From: Rhea pennata
Lineage: Eukaryota > Chordata > Aves > Rheiformes > Rheidae
Reading direction: 5' to 3'
DNA: 64,000 bases
NCBI RefSeq assembly: GCF_028389875.1
Contig: NC_084687.1
Coordinates: 7,538,157 to 7,602,156, forward strand
The notes beneath the pieces are model-generated. The model saw only the letters and a list, made by a program, of their open reading frames with translations, ran no database searches and had not been told where the DNA came from. The translations under genes and the position numbers were made by a program. Below, piece by piece: positions 1-14,400 of the stretch (the stretch's first letter is position 1; every line of letters begins with the position of its first letter).

Positions 1-1164
1 GTGAATTGTTCCCTTAAAGCTTTGTCTGTTACTAACTGGTAACTAATTTATTGTTCTTTAAAGGATGCTCAAGTCATTGAGATTCTAGTTAGAGTCTGAA
101 TGATTAAAGACTGCTCTTCATTTAAAGCTCATTTACAACTCCTTATGTTACCGCACACTCACAGTTGCTACTGAAATCAGTAGTGAATTCTTAATAGTAT
201 TTGTCAGTTGTCTTCATTTTTAACCATCTCCAGTTACCCTAAGTATGTTGTATCTTTGATTATAGCAATCTAATACTATCCAATCTACACCAATAAAACT
301 GTTTTTGCATTTCCCTTTATAATACCTCTTATAAAGAGGCAAGCTGGAGAACAACTGGTCTTTCCAGAATGGCCCAGGCTTTCCTTTAACCTCTTGATGA
401 CTACAAACAAGTGTGAAATTTTACAGGGAATGAACAGGCCTAGTTTATTTTGACGGGAAGCCCTACAGAAGATAGAAAGCTGGCTTGGCCATCTGTTCTA
501 TTCTCTGAGCTCAGTACTGACCTAGCTTTTACTAGCTTCCTAGATATGTTCAAAGGAGGCAGATCTTGCAAGAGGTCTGTCTAGAGAAATAACTTTGACA
601 AGAGAAAGTTGCTGTACAGCCTGCAAGGGGGAGGAGAGGGGGAAAAAAAAAGTTTGGGAACCTAGAGAAATCTTGTGAGCAAGACAAAGATATAGCTGTA
701 TATATTAGAAGCAGCCACATCTACATACCCTCTCGACTGGAAGGAAAGCCGTTGCAACATAGAACATTACAGTAAGTGGTAAATCCCAGAGCAAGATTCT
801 TCATTTCCTCTAGAAATGTAGAAGGAACAGGGAAAGACATAACTTAAAAAAAAAAAAAAAAACAGAAACACCTGTCTGTATTGTAACTTTATGCTAAATA
901 TATACAACACAACTGTAACACAACCATTTTTGGAACAGAAGACTAAGTGCAGTATTACTGTGAAGAGCCAGACTTTACCTACAGTCTCACCACAACTATT
1001 CTGTCCTTAGTTGAGATTACTGTTGAAGGTCCTTGTTTCTTTACAAGATAATAGAGCTTAATGAAATAATCTATTGAGACAATAATCCATTAGTCAGAGA
1101 GAAGCCCCAAACACCACATTTAGAGCAGTGTAAGAGCTTCTTAATTTTCACTCTTATTTTCCAG
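1..1164 (+). other. CAPZA1: CAPZA1 intron (window starts inside it)
   Basis: This is AT-rich non-coding sequence ending in the acceptor CCAG at 1161-1164. I found no earlier CAPZA1 exon in it, so the first three coding exons (about 73 residues by comparison with the 286-aa human protein) lie upstream of the window. It carries an A17 run at about 846-862. Confidence 0.8.
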
Positions 1165-4341
<3,177 letters not shown>

Positions 4342-5700
4342 TGCAGAAATTACGAGATTTATTAAATGTTTGTGTGCAAAAAACACAGGAAGAAATGTGA
4401 TCTTATGCCAAGTAGATGGTTTCTAAACCAGTGCAGCATTTTTCTAGGGCTTTCAAAGTTAACAGGTTTTCTAGCCTCAGAGAGAACTGTGGAACAAATA
4501 AATTGTGTTTTGTGTTCCCTGCCATATAAACTTCCTATTGTGACTGCATTTACTGATAATTTTAATTAAGCCACATTCACAGTTCAGAAATACAGCTGTT
4601 TTCCATCATAATTGTACCAGTTGGAAAACCTGCTAGCTGCAAAAGCCCTATGATAAATACAACTGAGGGTGTAGAGCATTCCCTTCACCCATATACAGCA
4701 CTCCAGGTACTCCAGTAAGTTTGTCAAATCTGCCAACAGCTCAAGGCGCTATGCTGCAAGATATAATAAATGCAAAAGACAGTAAGTTCTCCCATGTATC
4801 CTTACTACTGACCTCCACAAAGCAAAAGCCTGTAGGCTTAGATTTTACTATATGAAATGAGTTTACAAGTTCCCCTACAGAAATCCCTACACAGCCAGCT
4901 CTTCCAGGGATGTAGCTTTTTTTTTTTTTTTTTTTTTTATCTGAAGATTTGAGCCATGTTATCTGTAAGTGAATGTCTTTGCTGTCCCCTCCTCCATGTA
5001 TGTACGGTTATCAGACATCTGCATTTTTCTAGAACTAAGGTTTTTTGTCGGATGGGTCACTGCTGATCCCTTTAGTCTGGATGGAGATTAAAAATGCAAA
5101 TGTCTACAAAATAATAGGTATGTTGTGCTTTAATGCTTTGTGGCAGGTTCCTAGAATTTGTATCACAGGTGTATGAATGGATAGTATACAAAATAAATAA
5201 ACTTGCACCAAAGTGAGAGAAAAAACCCTTTCCATTTTGTGTCTATTGTGGCCAGTTTCTTCTTACACTTAATGGGGATGTTGGGCTTAATCTCTTCACT
5301 GCTCTCTAAAACCTTATTCTATGTTACTTTGTTTTTCTGTAAAATCAAAAGTAGCAGTCCCAAGCAGCTTCTTTTAACAGGAGGTTGGAGGGACATGTGG
5401 ATAACTTTCTCAGACAGAACTCAGAACATGGATTCTCTGTAAAATGAAACCTCTGTAGTTAATTCACTTTGCTTTCTTTAAACTTGTTTCTCACTTTGCC
5501 TTTTTGCAGGTTGTTTTTTAAATTGGCTGGTGTCTTCCTATTTTTACATACACAAGGAAAGGGGTTGGGAAGATGGGGTGGGACTGCTTGTGCATTACAC
5601 TTCAGGTTTTGCACAGTAATACCCCAGTATAAGTGTGTCAGTGTTCTATCCTATGTGAGAAGTTTTGTCCAAATAAAATATATTTGTATTTGCTGTTAAG
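4342..5700 (+). other. CAPZA1: CAPZA1 3' UTR with several poly(A) signals
   Basis: The sequence after the stop contains AATAAA at 4497-4502, overlapping AATAAA at 5192-5197 and 5196-5201, and AATAAA at 5672-5677. This fits alternative polyadenylation giving a short UTR of about 170 nt and long forms of 0.9 to 1.35 kb. A T22 run lies at about 4917-4938. The outer limit is inferred from the last signal. Confidence 0.6.
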
Positions 5701-8340
5701 ACTGACCATTTATCCTACAGGCATCCTCTGTATCAAATAGTCTAGTAGAAATACACCGGTCTTTGATTTAAAGCCATTTGTGTCTGTCCTTTTATGGTCT
5801 CACTTCTGTAAATTCATGGTCAAGGTAAAACTGCAGGTGGTATCTTAAGTACCCTGAAAACTGGGCTGATATTGCTTGCAAAGTTAAACTTAAGTTAAAA
5901 GAAAAGTAGTCACCTGGCTCCAATTATGTCACACTTGACCCTGGAGAAAAAATAGCAGATAAGGTTATTTCACTGATCATTTATATCTTATTATAGCACC
6001 CACATAGCTTCATACTTAAAAAAAAATTGGGTTGTTAAATGCAACCCCTGGATACATCCTATATTGGGTGCTTTGGACAAAGCAAGACTTGCCCTGTTCT
6101 GGTCAGTTACACACGCGGCTGTGCTAAGAGCTGCTCGGGCTACTGCCTCTGCCGCTGGGTGTTTGTTCCTAGAAGAAATGAAACGCTGTGAGCACGAGCG
6201 CCTAAGCGGCTGTAGTCTGCCTGGCTCCCATCCCAACCAGACAAGCACTGCAGCAATTCCAGGAATGTGAAGCTGAAGCAGGGCCCAAGATAACAGTGTC
6301 CATACAGTAGAGCTTTTATCTCCCGGCACAGCCTAAGCCACACCGCTAGCCTTTCCCTGCTCTAAGTTAGTTGCACTGCAAATAGTTCGCCCCCACTTGT
6401 CCCTGCTTTAAGACAGTCTCTCTTTTCCTTTCTCTGAATTTTAGCTAATCATTCTTTAGGGCCAACTCATTCCCTGTTATCTCCTCACCTTTCTCCCCTC
6501 CTCCCCCATCATCATCACTACAACAAAGACTCAGCTGATCCCAATTCTAGCTGCTTCTCAGCTCCTATTTCTTCCTTGGAGAAACAAATTTGACACAGCT
6601 CACTCACTGCCAATAAGGTATTACACAAGCGCAAGTGGCGACACATACCTAAAGGCATTTCAAAGGTTAAAACCATCAGGTATTCTCGCTTGAGACCAGC
6701 TATTTTATGCAAGGCTGAGACCAGATACAGAACAATGTATGTACTGGGCAGCTTCAGTTGAGGTGTACAAAAAGCCGATGCCTTTTTTAAGCAGGCAGCA
6801 TGAACTCAGATCTATTACAGTGCCGAGGCACTGTAATTTGACTGACTCAGGAAAGCTGAGTGAAAGAGCTTTCCCATCCCAGTTCTGGGGAAAGGATCCC
6901 TACCAGCCCCAAGGACATCTGCTGCACTGCCCAGATGACTGCAATAAGGGTTCCTTTATGTGCTTGCAAGAGCAAAGCTTAAAGTTTCAGGACTGTACCT
7001 CCAATGCATGACAATTACTGAGAAGAAAGCAATTTTATGAACTCCAGAGGTTGCAAAATAGAGACTAAGTAAGTACACAAAGCACTGGAATAGGACTGTG
7101 ATCTGTGTTGTCTTCCTACCTATACCCCATTTTCTACAGCCCCTGGATAGGACAGTGATCCTCACTCCTTTTGTAAAGTACTCTTAAGAGCTGATAAAGG
7201 AGCAAAAGGGCCTTGGAGTTAATTGCTGCTTCTATAGCTTGTGCTCAAAAGGCTGAGAACTAGCTTTAACTACAAACTGCATCCTTCAGATAGAAAAGCA
7301 GTTTCTGCAGAAGAAGTCACGTGCAAGTTATTCAAGTCTCAACACAGCTCACAGTGTGTCCTTGCCCAGGGTACAGGCAGACGGTTGTTTTGGAAGCTGC
7401 TTAGAGGCCTCCCACACCTGCGAGGGGGTCATGCAGTACTGCAGCCTGCCAAGCCTCCACCGGGCAGCAGCACTTTTCAGAAAGAAGCCCCCTAGAACTA
7501 AAGGGGTAAAAATAGCAGACTTACCTCAAAGTCCTTTGGCTACAGACAAGGCAAAATCAACACATTAAGTAGCACTGCAAGTAATCCCAGGACCTTGAGC
7601 CACTTCACAGAAGCAGGTCTGAGATCACCCTCCACGCTGAGCGGGCTGGAGATTTAAAGCACAGAAAATCAGGGGCAGAGCCAAACAAGGAAAGGAGCTT
7701 TTGCTGCTGCTGCCCTATTTATAGGGCAGCAGTGGGAGCACTTATCCCTCATCATTGGGAACAGTAATGCAATGCACTTGGGCACCGCTTCTCCTGCCAG
7801 TAAGCCTTGGCAGCTGTTCTGAGCTTACAGAGCCTGGGTTGCTCTCCCTGAGGGCAACTGGTGTCATGGCTCTGGGCCCAAGCTGACCAACTGGCCAAGA
7901 CTCTGACACTTGGCGACTCTGCTTTCCCAGGCCCCTGCAGACCCTTCTCAGGGCGTGCATCCGTTATCTTTCAAGTAGCTGTGAGAGCAGGGAGGATGTG
8001 AACCCCTGCAGGTACCCCAGCAACCTGGGGCACAGCAGCCCACTCCAGCCCGGCTCTGCATGCAGCTGGGGCAATTCATGTTTTCATAGCGGAGGTGAAT
8101 CCCCCAGCGGGGACCCTCCGCTCACACTCTGGGACATAGGACCTGCGGCTGGCCTGGGAGCACTCGTGCCCGGGGCATGGGGAGCCCCGGGGCAGGGGGA
8201 CGAGGCTGCCGGGCACGGGGAGCTCGGGGCGAGGGGCTGCAGGGGCCCCAGGAGGCTGCCGGCAGCCCGGGCACGGGCGGCGCAGGCGGGCAGGGGCCGC
8301 CCCAGCCCAGCCCCGACGGGGCGGGCGCCTCGCCGGGGGC
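5701..8340. other. CAPZA1-MOV10 intergenic region
   Basis: About 2.6 kb without a recognisable exon. GC content rises toward the MOV10 island after about 7900. Short open frames here have no family resemblance that I can see. A TATA-like CTATTTATAG at about 7712 lies 700 bp from the MOV10 start and is probably not its promoter. Confidence 0.6.
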
Positions 8341-8347
8341 GCTGCCC

Positions 8348-8363
8348 GTTTCGCTTTCGTTTC
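8348..8363 (+). promoter_or_regulatory. MOV10: Interferon-stimulated response element (ISRE)
   Basis: The sequence GTTTCGCTTTCGTTTC lies 77-92 bp upstream of the MOV10 ATG. Its first 11 bases fit the ISRE consensus AGTTTCNNTTTC apart from the leading base, and a third TTTC follows, so it reads GAAACGAAAGCGAAA on the other strand. ISGF3 and IRF factors bind such sites. MOV10 is an interferon-induced gene in vertebrates, which supports a working site. Confidence 0.75.
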
Positions 8364-8381
8364 TTCTCGCCGCGCCGCCCG

Positions 8382-8437
8382 GCTCAGCTCAGCCCAGCCC
8401 AGCCCAGCCCAGTGCAGCTCAGCCCAGTGCAGCTCGG
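8382..8437 (+). repeat. AGCCC pentanucleotide tract before MOV10 ATG
   Basis: Repeated AGCCC/AGCTC/AGTGC pentamers run up to three bases before the MOV10 start codon, probably within the 5' UTR or core promoter. Confidence 0.8.
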
Positions 8438-8439
8438 CC

Positions 8440-11400
8440 ATGCCACGGTGCAGCGTGAAGGAGGCGAGGCGCTGTGGGGAGCAGTTCGTGCAGTTCCTGC
8501 GGGACACAGGCCGGGAGGAGGAGAGCCAGCGCGACATGCTGCGGAGCATCTACACCCAGGAGTTCCGGGCCAGGTGAGAGCCCAGGCTGGTCCCCCTCAG
8601 GCAGCTCCGGCAGCATCGCCCCATCCCTGGCCAGCATCACCCAGCTCCCCGAACCAGCACTACCCCGCCTCCAGCAAGCATCGCTCGACTCCACCAGGCC
8701 AGCATCGCCCCGTCCCATCCAGCATCGCTTGGGCCAGGGCAGCTGGGCCCAGGGCTGGTCTCTGGGTGTGAGGATACCCCCCGGAGAGCAGGTTGGGCTT
8801 CGGGTCTCTCCTGGGCCACCAAGTGGGAGGGATGGAGCCAGCACACGCTTCCTGAACAGCGAGGAACCACCCAGGCTCCAAACGCAGGACCTCCACGCTC
8901 CCTGGGCGCGGGGGAAACGGCGTGGTGCCGGTGGGGCTGCCTGCCTGCTGCTGGGCTGCGGATGCAGGGAGCAGCAGAGCGGTCCCCGCTGGACACGGCC
9001 CTCTGAGCCCCTCTGCCTCGCCGCGGCTCTGCCGCGACGATCTCGGCCGCCACAGGCAGCGCCCCGGCAGCCACGACGGCACAGCCGCCAGCACCCGCGC
9101 CCGGGCTCCCCCGCCGGCACCGGCCCTGTGCAATGTCACCACCTTTAATCATCGGCCAAGTCTGGGCGCAAACTGCCAGAAGGCTGCGGAGATGTGCTGT
9201 GTGGCGCGGGAGGAAACGGCGGGCCCAGGAAGTGGCGAGCCAGCACCTTCGAGACGCTGTCTGCCTGCGGCGGGCGCCTCGGGGCTTGGGCTGAGCCGGG
9301 AACTGCCAAAGCAGTTCTCTCCCGGATGCCCCCTGCGCGGCCCAGCCCTGGGCGCTGCCCCCGCTGCGGGGTCCCTGCCCCTGTGGCACATCCTCCTCCG
9401 GCCAGCGGCCCTGCCCCACTGCGCCCCATGCATGGGCAGCTGCGGAGGCTGCGCGCGCCGTCGGGCCAGGCAGCGACGCGCCGGCACGGCCACGGCCCGG
9501 CTGCAGCACGGCCACGGCAGCATCCGGACGGCTGCGGCACAGCCACGAGGGCCACGTCGCTGCTGGGACAGCTGCAACACAACTGGAACAGCTGTGGCAC
9601 ACCTGGAATGGCCACAACACAGCTGGAAAGGCGTCCGAACAGCCCGGCCCCAGGCATCCAGAAACGCCCCCGCTCGCCAGGCCAGGGCCCCGCAGCGCCC
9701 ACCCCGGCCGTTTGCCGCTGCACCGCCGAGTCGCCCGCGGCTCTGTGTGGACACCACGCCCCAGCCCCACTGCAAAGGGGCCCCCGAGCCCCTAGGTAGC
9801 GTGAGGTCCGCTAGACCAGTAAATCCCGCAGTATTCCAGCCCAAGCTGGGGAGAGTGTGTGAGCCATAGCAGCCCGCAGGGGTGCAAGACCTGAGCGGCA
9901 CCAGTGCAGCCGAGCCTCTGCTCTCCCCCCGCACCGAAACGCTCTCTCCCTCTTACCTGTGCAGGACTGACACAAAAATGCCCAATTTCTCCTGCATCTT
10001 GTATGCCCTGAGGGTGACCCACCGTGCACAGGTGCACAGGGTGACCGTGCACTTCAAGAAGGTAAGGGAGGCTGCCGTGCAGGCAGCGCAGTGGGTCCCG
10101 CGCCCGCAGCGGTTCCCGCGCCCGTGGTGCTTCCCACGCCTGCGGCGGTTCCTGTGCCCATGGAGCTGGTGACGCGGTGGTCCCCGTGCCTGCGGTGGTT
10201 CCTGTGGTGGTTCCCATGCCCTTGGCAGTCCCCGTGCCTGCGGTGGTTCCCGCGGTGGTTCCTGTGCCCACAGCGGTCCCCGTGCCTGCGGTGGTTCCCG
10301 CGGTGGTCCCCGTGCCTGCGGTGGTTCCTGTGGTGGTTCCCATGCCCGTGGCAGTCCCCGTGCCTGTGGTGGTTCCCGCGGTGGTTCCCGTGCCCACGGC
10401 GGTCCCCGTGCCTGCGGTGGTTCCCACGGTGGTCCCCTTGCCTGCGGTGGTTCCTGTGCCCATGGCAGTCCCTGTGCCCGCGGCGGTCCCCATTCCCGTG
10501 GTGGTCTCCGTGCCTGTGGTGGTTCCCGCGGTGGTTCCCGTGCCTACAGCGGTCCCTGTGCCTGTGGTGGTTCCTGTGCCCACGGCAGTTCCCTTGCTCA
10601 CGGCGGTTCCCTTGCCCGTGGTGGTCCCCATGCCCGCGGTGGTTCCCTTGCCCACGACAGTCCCCGTGCCGTGGTGGTCCCTGTGCCCGCGGTGGTTCCT
10701 TTGCCCACAACAGTCCCCGTGCCTGCGGTGGTCCCCGTGCCCGCGGTGGTTCCCATTCCGGCGGTGGTTCCCACGTCCACGTGCCACGGCCACGCTGCCA
10801 CGGCTGTGCCTTGCAGGAGAAGAGGAGAGTGGTGGTGGCGGACCAGTACCGAAGAGCCCGGGCAGACGCGGAGCCGTCGGCATCGGCAGCCGGCCAGCAG
10901 CCCGGCTCCAGCCCGCGCGCCCCCGGAGGCCGCGCCAAGGAGAGGTGGGAGCCGGGCGCCGGGGGTCCCGGGGCTGCGAGGAGGGGGCTGCGCCCGGGCT
11001 GATGCCCCCGCCCGCAGGGCCGAGTTCATCCGCGGGAAGCACGGCGTGGAGATCGTCTCGGAGCACGACCGGGGCGACGGGCACGTCCGCTTGCACGTGC
11101 CCCTGGGCGAGGCGCGCGCGGCGGCGCTGCGGGTGCGCAACGGCGGCGGGGAGCCCGTGACGCTGCTGCGGTGCCGGCCGCTGCGGGGGCGGCGGGAGTT
11201 CTCCTTCTGGGACGAGCACGGCGTGACGCGGGGCCGGGCGCTGGAGCTGCCTCCGGGTAAGGGCGCCTGGCCGGCTGGCGCGCGCGGGCCCGCGAGGCCG
11301 CCCCGCGCCGGCCCCGCCGCCGCCACCCCCGTGCGTTGCAGGCGGCTCCTACGCCGTCCAGGTGCGGTGCCTGACCACCTGCAACGGCTGGTTCCTCCTC

Positions 11401-14400
11401 ACCCTGGTGTTCGAGTTCGCCACGGGGCCGGGGGAGCCCTTCAGCATCGGGCGCTTCCTCTCCGCCACCGCCGAGAGCCAGCTGGCCAAGGAGCTGGGGC
11501 CCTCGGCTCCCTACGAGCCCTACCAGCCCGCCCTGCGGCGCCCGGTCACGGTGGTCACCGAGGACGGGGTGCCCCCCGCCAGGTAGGGGCTGGGGGCCGG
11601 CCCCGCCGCCCGCCCCCCGCGTCGGGGCCGCCCGCCGCCCCGGGGGAGCCGCGCACCCCTGCAGCCTCCCCGTCCCCCCGCCCAGCGTCCTGGAGAACAG
11701 CCTGGAGAGGGAAATCCCGCTGAGCCCCTGCCGGTACCCGAAGAGCCTCAAGGAGGCCATCGTGCTCGGCCCCAGCGCCGGCGCTCGGCCCGCCTGGGCG
11801 GCGATGCGGTGAGTGCGGCGGCAGCGCGCCGCTCCGGCCGCTCCCGGAGCTGAGCGACGGCCAAGGCGGGGCCTGGAGACGCTTTCCACCACGCTGGGCA
11901 CGATAACCTGCCCATGCCCCGGCCCCGCAGGTCGTTGCTGGGGGCCCCCCTGCAGCCTGAGAACTACCGGGAGAAATTCCAGCTGCTGCTGCACCTGGAG
12001 GAGATCCAAATGGAGGTGGACATCCGGTGCTACGACTTGCAGGACGTGACCATGGTGCAGGACAGGGCGCTGCTGGTCCTCAATGTGCGTACCAGGAGCA
12101 GCCGGGGCGAGAGGGGCGCCCAGCCCCTCCGGGCACCCCAGGGCCTCGGGCGCCCGGCGGCGTGGAGGGCGCCCGGCACAGCGGTGGCTCTGCGGCGCAG
12201 GTGCCCGGCGTGGCCGAGAACCGCCCATCAGTGCTGCGGGGCGACCACCTCTTCGTCAGCCTCAGCAGTGAGCGGGACCACTCCCCACTTGTCCAGTACA
12301 AGGGCTACGTGCACGCCGTGGAGCAGGAGAAGGTCAGGCTGGGCTTCTCCTCCAAGTGAGTGGTGTCCAGCCCCGGTGGGCATCGTGGGGCCCCGGCAGA
12401 CCCAGGGGCCAGGCAGGATCCCGACTGGGCGGTGAGGACCACGGCAAAGGCTGGTCTGGCCAGTTCTTCCTGTCCTGCTCACACCGCTCTTCCCCAGGCT
12501 GCTCAAGAAGTTTGTGAATAACCTGAAGTTCGACGTGACCTTCACCTTCAGCCGGCTGCCGCTGCAGGTCCAGCACCGGGCCGTGGTCCTGGCCATGCAG
12601 CGGGGTTTGGCCAGTGTCCTCTTCCCCTCCTGCTCCTGCCAGCAGTCCCTCTTCAACGGCACCTTCCAGCCCCGGTGAGTCGCCATGTCATCGTGGTGAG
12701 GTGGTGGGACAGGGTGGAGGGGCCAGGGTTGGGCTGGGCGCACGGGTGCTCCCCGTGCCCAGCTCCTGCTCCTCCAGGTGGTTCGATCAGAAGCTGCAGG
12801 ACAATGAGGAGCAGTGCCAAGCGGTGACGCACATTGTGACGGGGATGTCCCGGCCAGCCCCCTACCTCATCTTTGGGCCACCCGGCACTGGCAAGACAGT
12901 CACCATCGTGGAGGCCATCAAACAGGTGAGGGGCCAGCCCAGAGCACTGTCATGGCAGCCATGGGGCTCAGCGCTGTCACCTCTTCCTCCTCCCCATGTA
13001 GATATGGACGTACCTGAAGGACTCACGGATCTTGGCCTGCGCCCCATCCAACAGCGCTGCGGACCTGCTGTGCCAGCGCCTCATCAAAGACATTCCCACC
13101 CGGCACATCTACAGGATCATGGCCAGCTCCCGGAGCTACCAGGAAGTGCCTGCAGACATCCGGGTAGGTCTGCGCCCCAGTCTCTGTCCCCATCCACCCA
13201 CGAGGGGCAGCCATCTCACCCAACGCCACCTTTCAGCCCTGCTGCAACTGGGACGACAACAGGCAGTGCTACGTGTACCCGAGCAGGGCACACCTGGCAC
13301 AGTACCGGATCCTGGTCACCACCCTGGTGCCAGCGGGCAGGTGCGAGGGGCCGGACCGGGGGGAGGGCACGGTGCTCCTGGAGCCGCAGGGAGAGGAGGG
13401 GGGGCGGGTGGGGCAGCCGGGGCCAACACTCCTCCCCGCTCCCCCAGGCTGGCGTCGGCCAACTTCCCGCCGGGACACTTCACCCACGTCTTCATCGACG
13501 AGTGTGGCCATGCAGCCGAGCCGGAGAGTGTGGTGGCCATGGCGGGTGAGTGGAGTTGCGCACGCCCCGTGCTGCCTGGACCGCCACCACCACTGCACCG
13601 GCGCTGAGCTCTTGTCTCTACCCAGGCATCCTCACCGCCATGGATCCAGACACCAACCCCGGCGGGGGGCAGCTGGTGCTGGCCGGAGACCCCCAGCAGC
13701 TTGGCCCTGTGCTACGGTCGCCGCTGGCCACTGAGCACGGCTTAGGTGGGCAGGGCAGAGGGACAGCACCAGGACCTGCCATGGTGGTGCTGGCAGTGCC
13801 ATGTGCCATGACAGTGGCGGGGCTGGGAGTGACAGTGTCACCACGCACCATGGTGGTGGTGTGGCTTGGAGTGATGGTGTCACTGCATGCCAAGGTGGCA
13901 GTGGTAGCACCACACACCACGGTGGTGGTGCGATCATGTGCCATGGTAGTTGTGGGGCTGGGAATGACAGTGCCACCATGCACCATGGCAGCAGAGGTGG
14001 GGCCAGGAGTGACAGTGTCATCACATGCCGTGGTGGCAGTGGTATCACCACGTGCCACGGCAACGGTGGTGGGTCCAGAGGTGACGGTGTCCCCACACGC
14101 AGGCACCTCGCTGCTGGAGCGGCTGATGCGGCACAATCCCCTCTACGCCAAGGCGGACAGCGGGTATGACCCGTGCTTCGTCACCAAGCTGCTGTGGAAC
14201 TACAGGTGAGGATGGGCAGAAGCCAAGAGAGGTCCCCGTGGGCCCGTCCCTGCCACTGCTGCCCAGCCCTGCCTCCTGCCACCAGGTCCCACACAGCCAT
14301 CCTCAAGGTGCCCAACGAGCTCTTCTACGAGAGCGAGCTGAAGGCCTGCGGCAGCCACCCACACGACACCCGGGACCTCTACTGCGCCTGGCAGGAGCTG

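Larger units (their letters stand above)
8160..8580 (+). promoter_or_regulatory. MOV10: MOV10 promoter CpG island
   Basis: Very GC- and CpG-rich block surrounding the MOV10 start codon at 8440. It holds the ISRE at 8348-8363 and an AGCCC pentamer tract at 8382-8437. No TATA box is seen near the start. That transcription begins here is inferred from position. Confidence 0.6.

Noticed and set aside
7700-7730. TATA-like element as the MOV10 promoter
   Set aside because: It is 700 bp upstream, outside the CpG island; the island with its ISRE is the more likely promoter.
9792-11219. Minus-strand frame of 475 codons rich in Gly-Thr and His repeats
   Set aside because: It lies on the intron 2 minisatellite and antisense to MOV10 exons. 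The repeats explain the openness on both strands.
13550-14209. Long open frames across MOV10 intron 14
   Set aside because: The MOV10 reading frame joins exon 14 to exon 15 perfectly with conserved residues, and the intervening DNA is a degenerate repeat.
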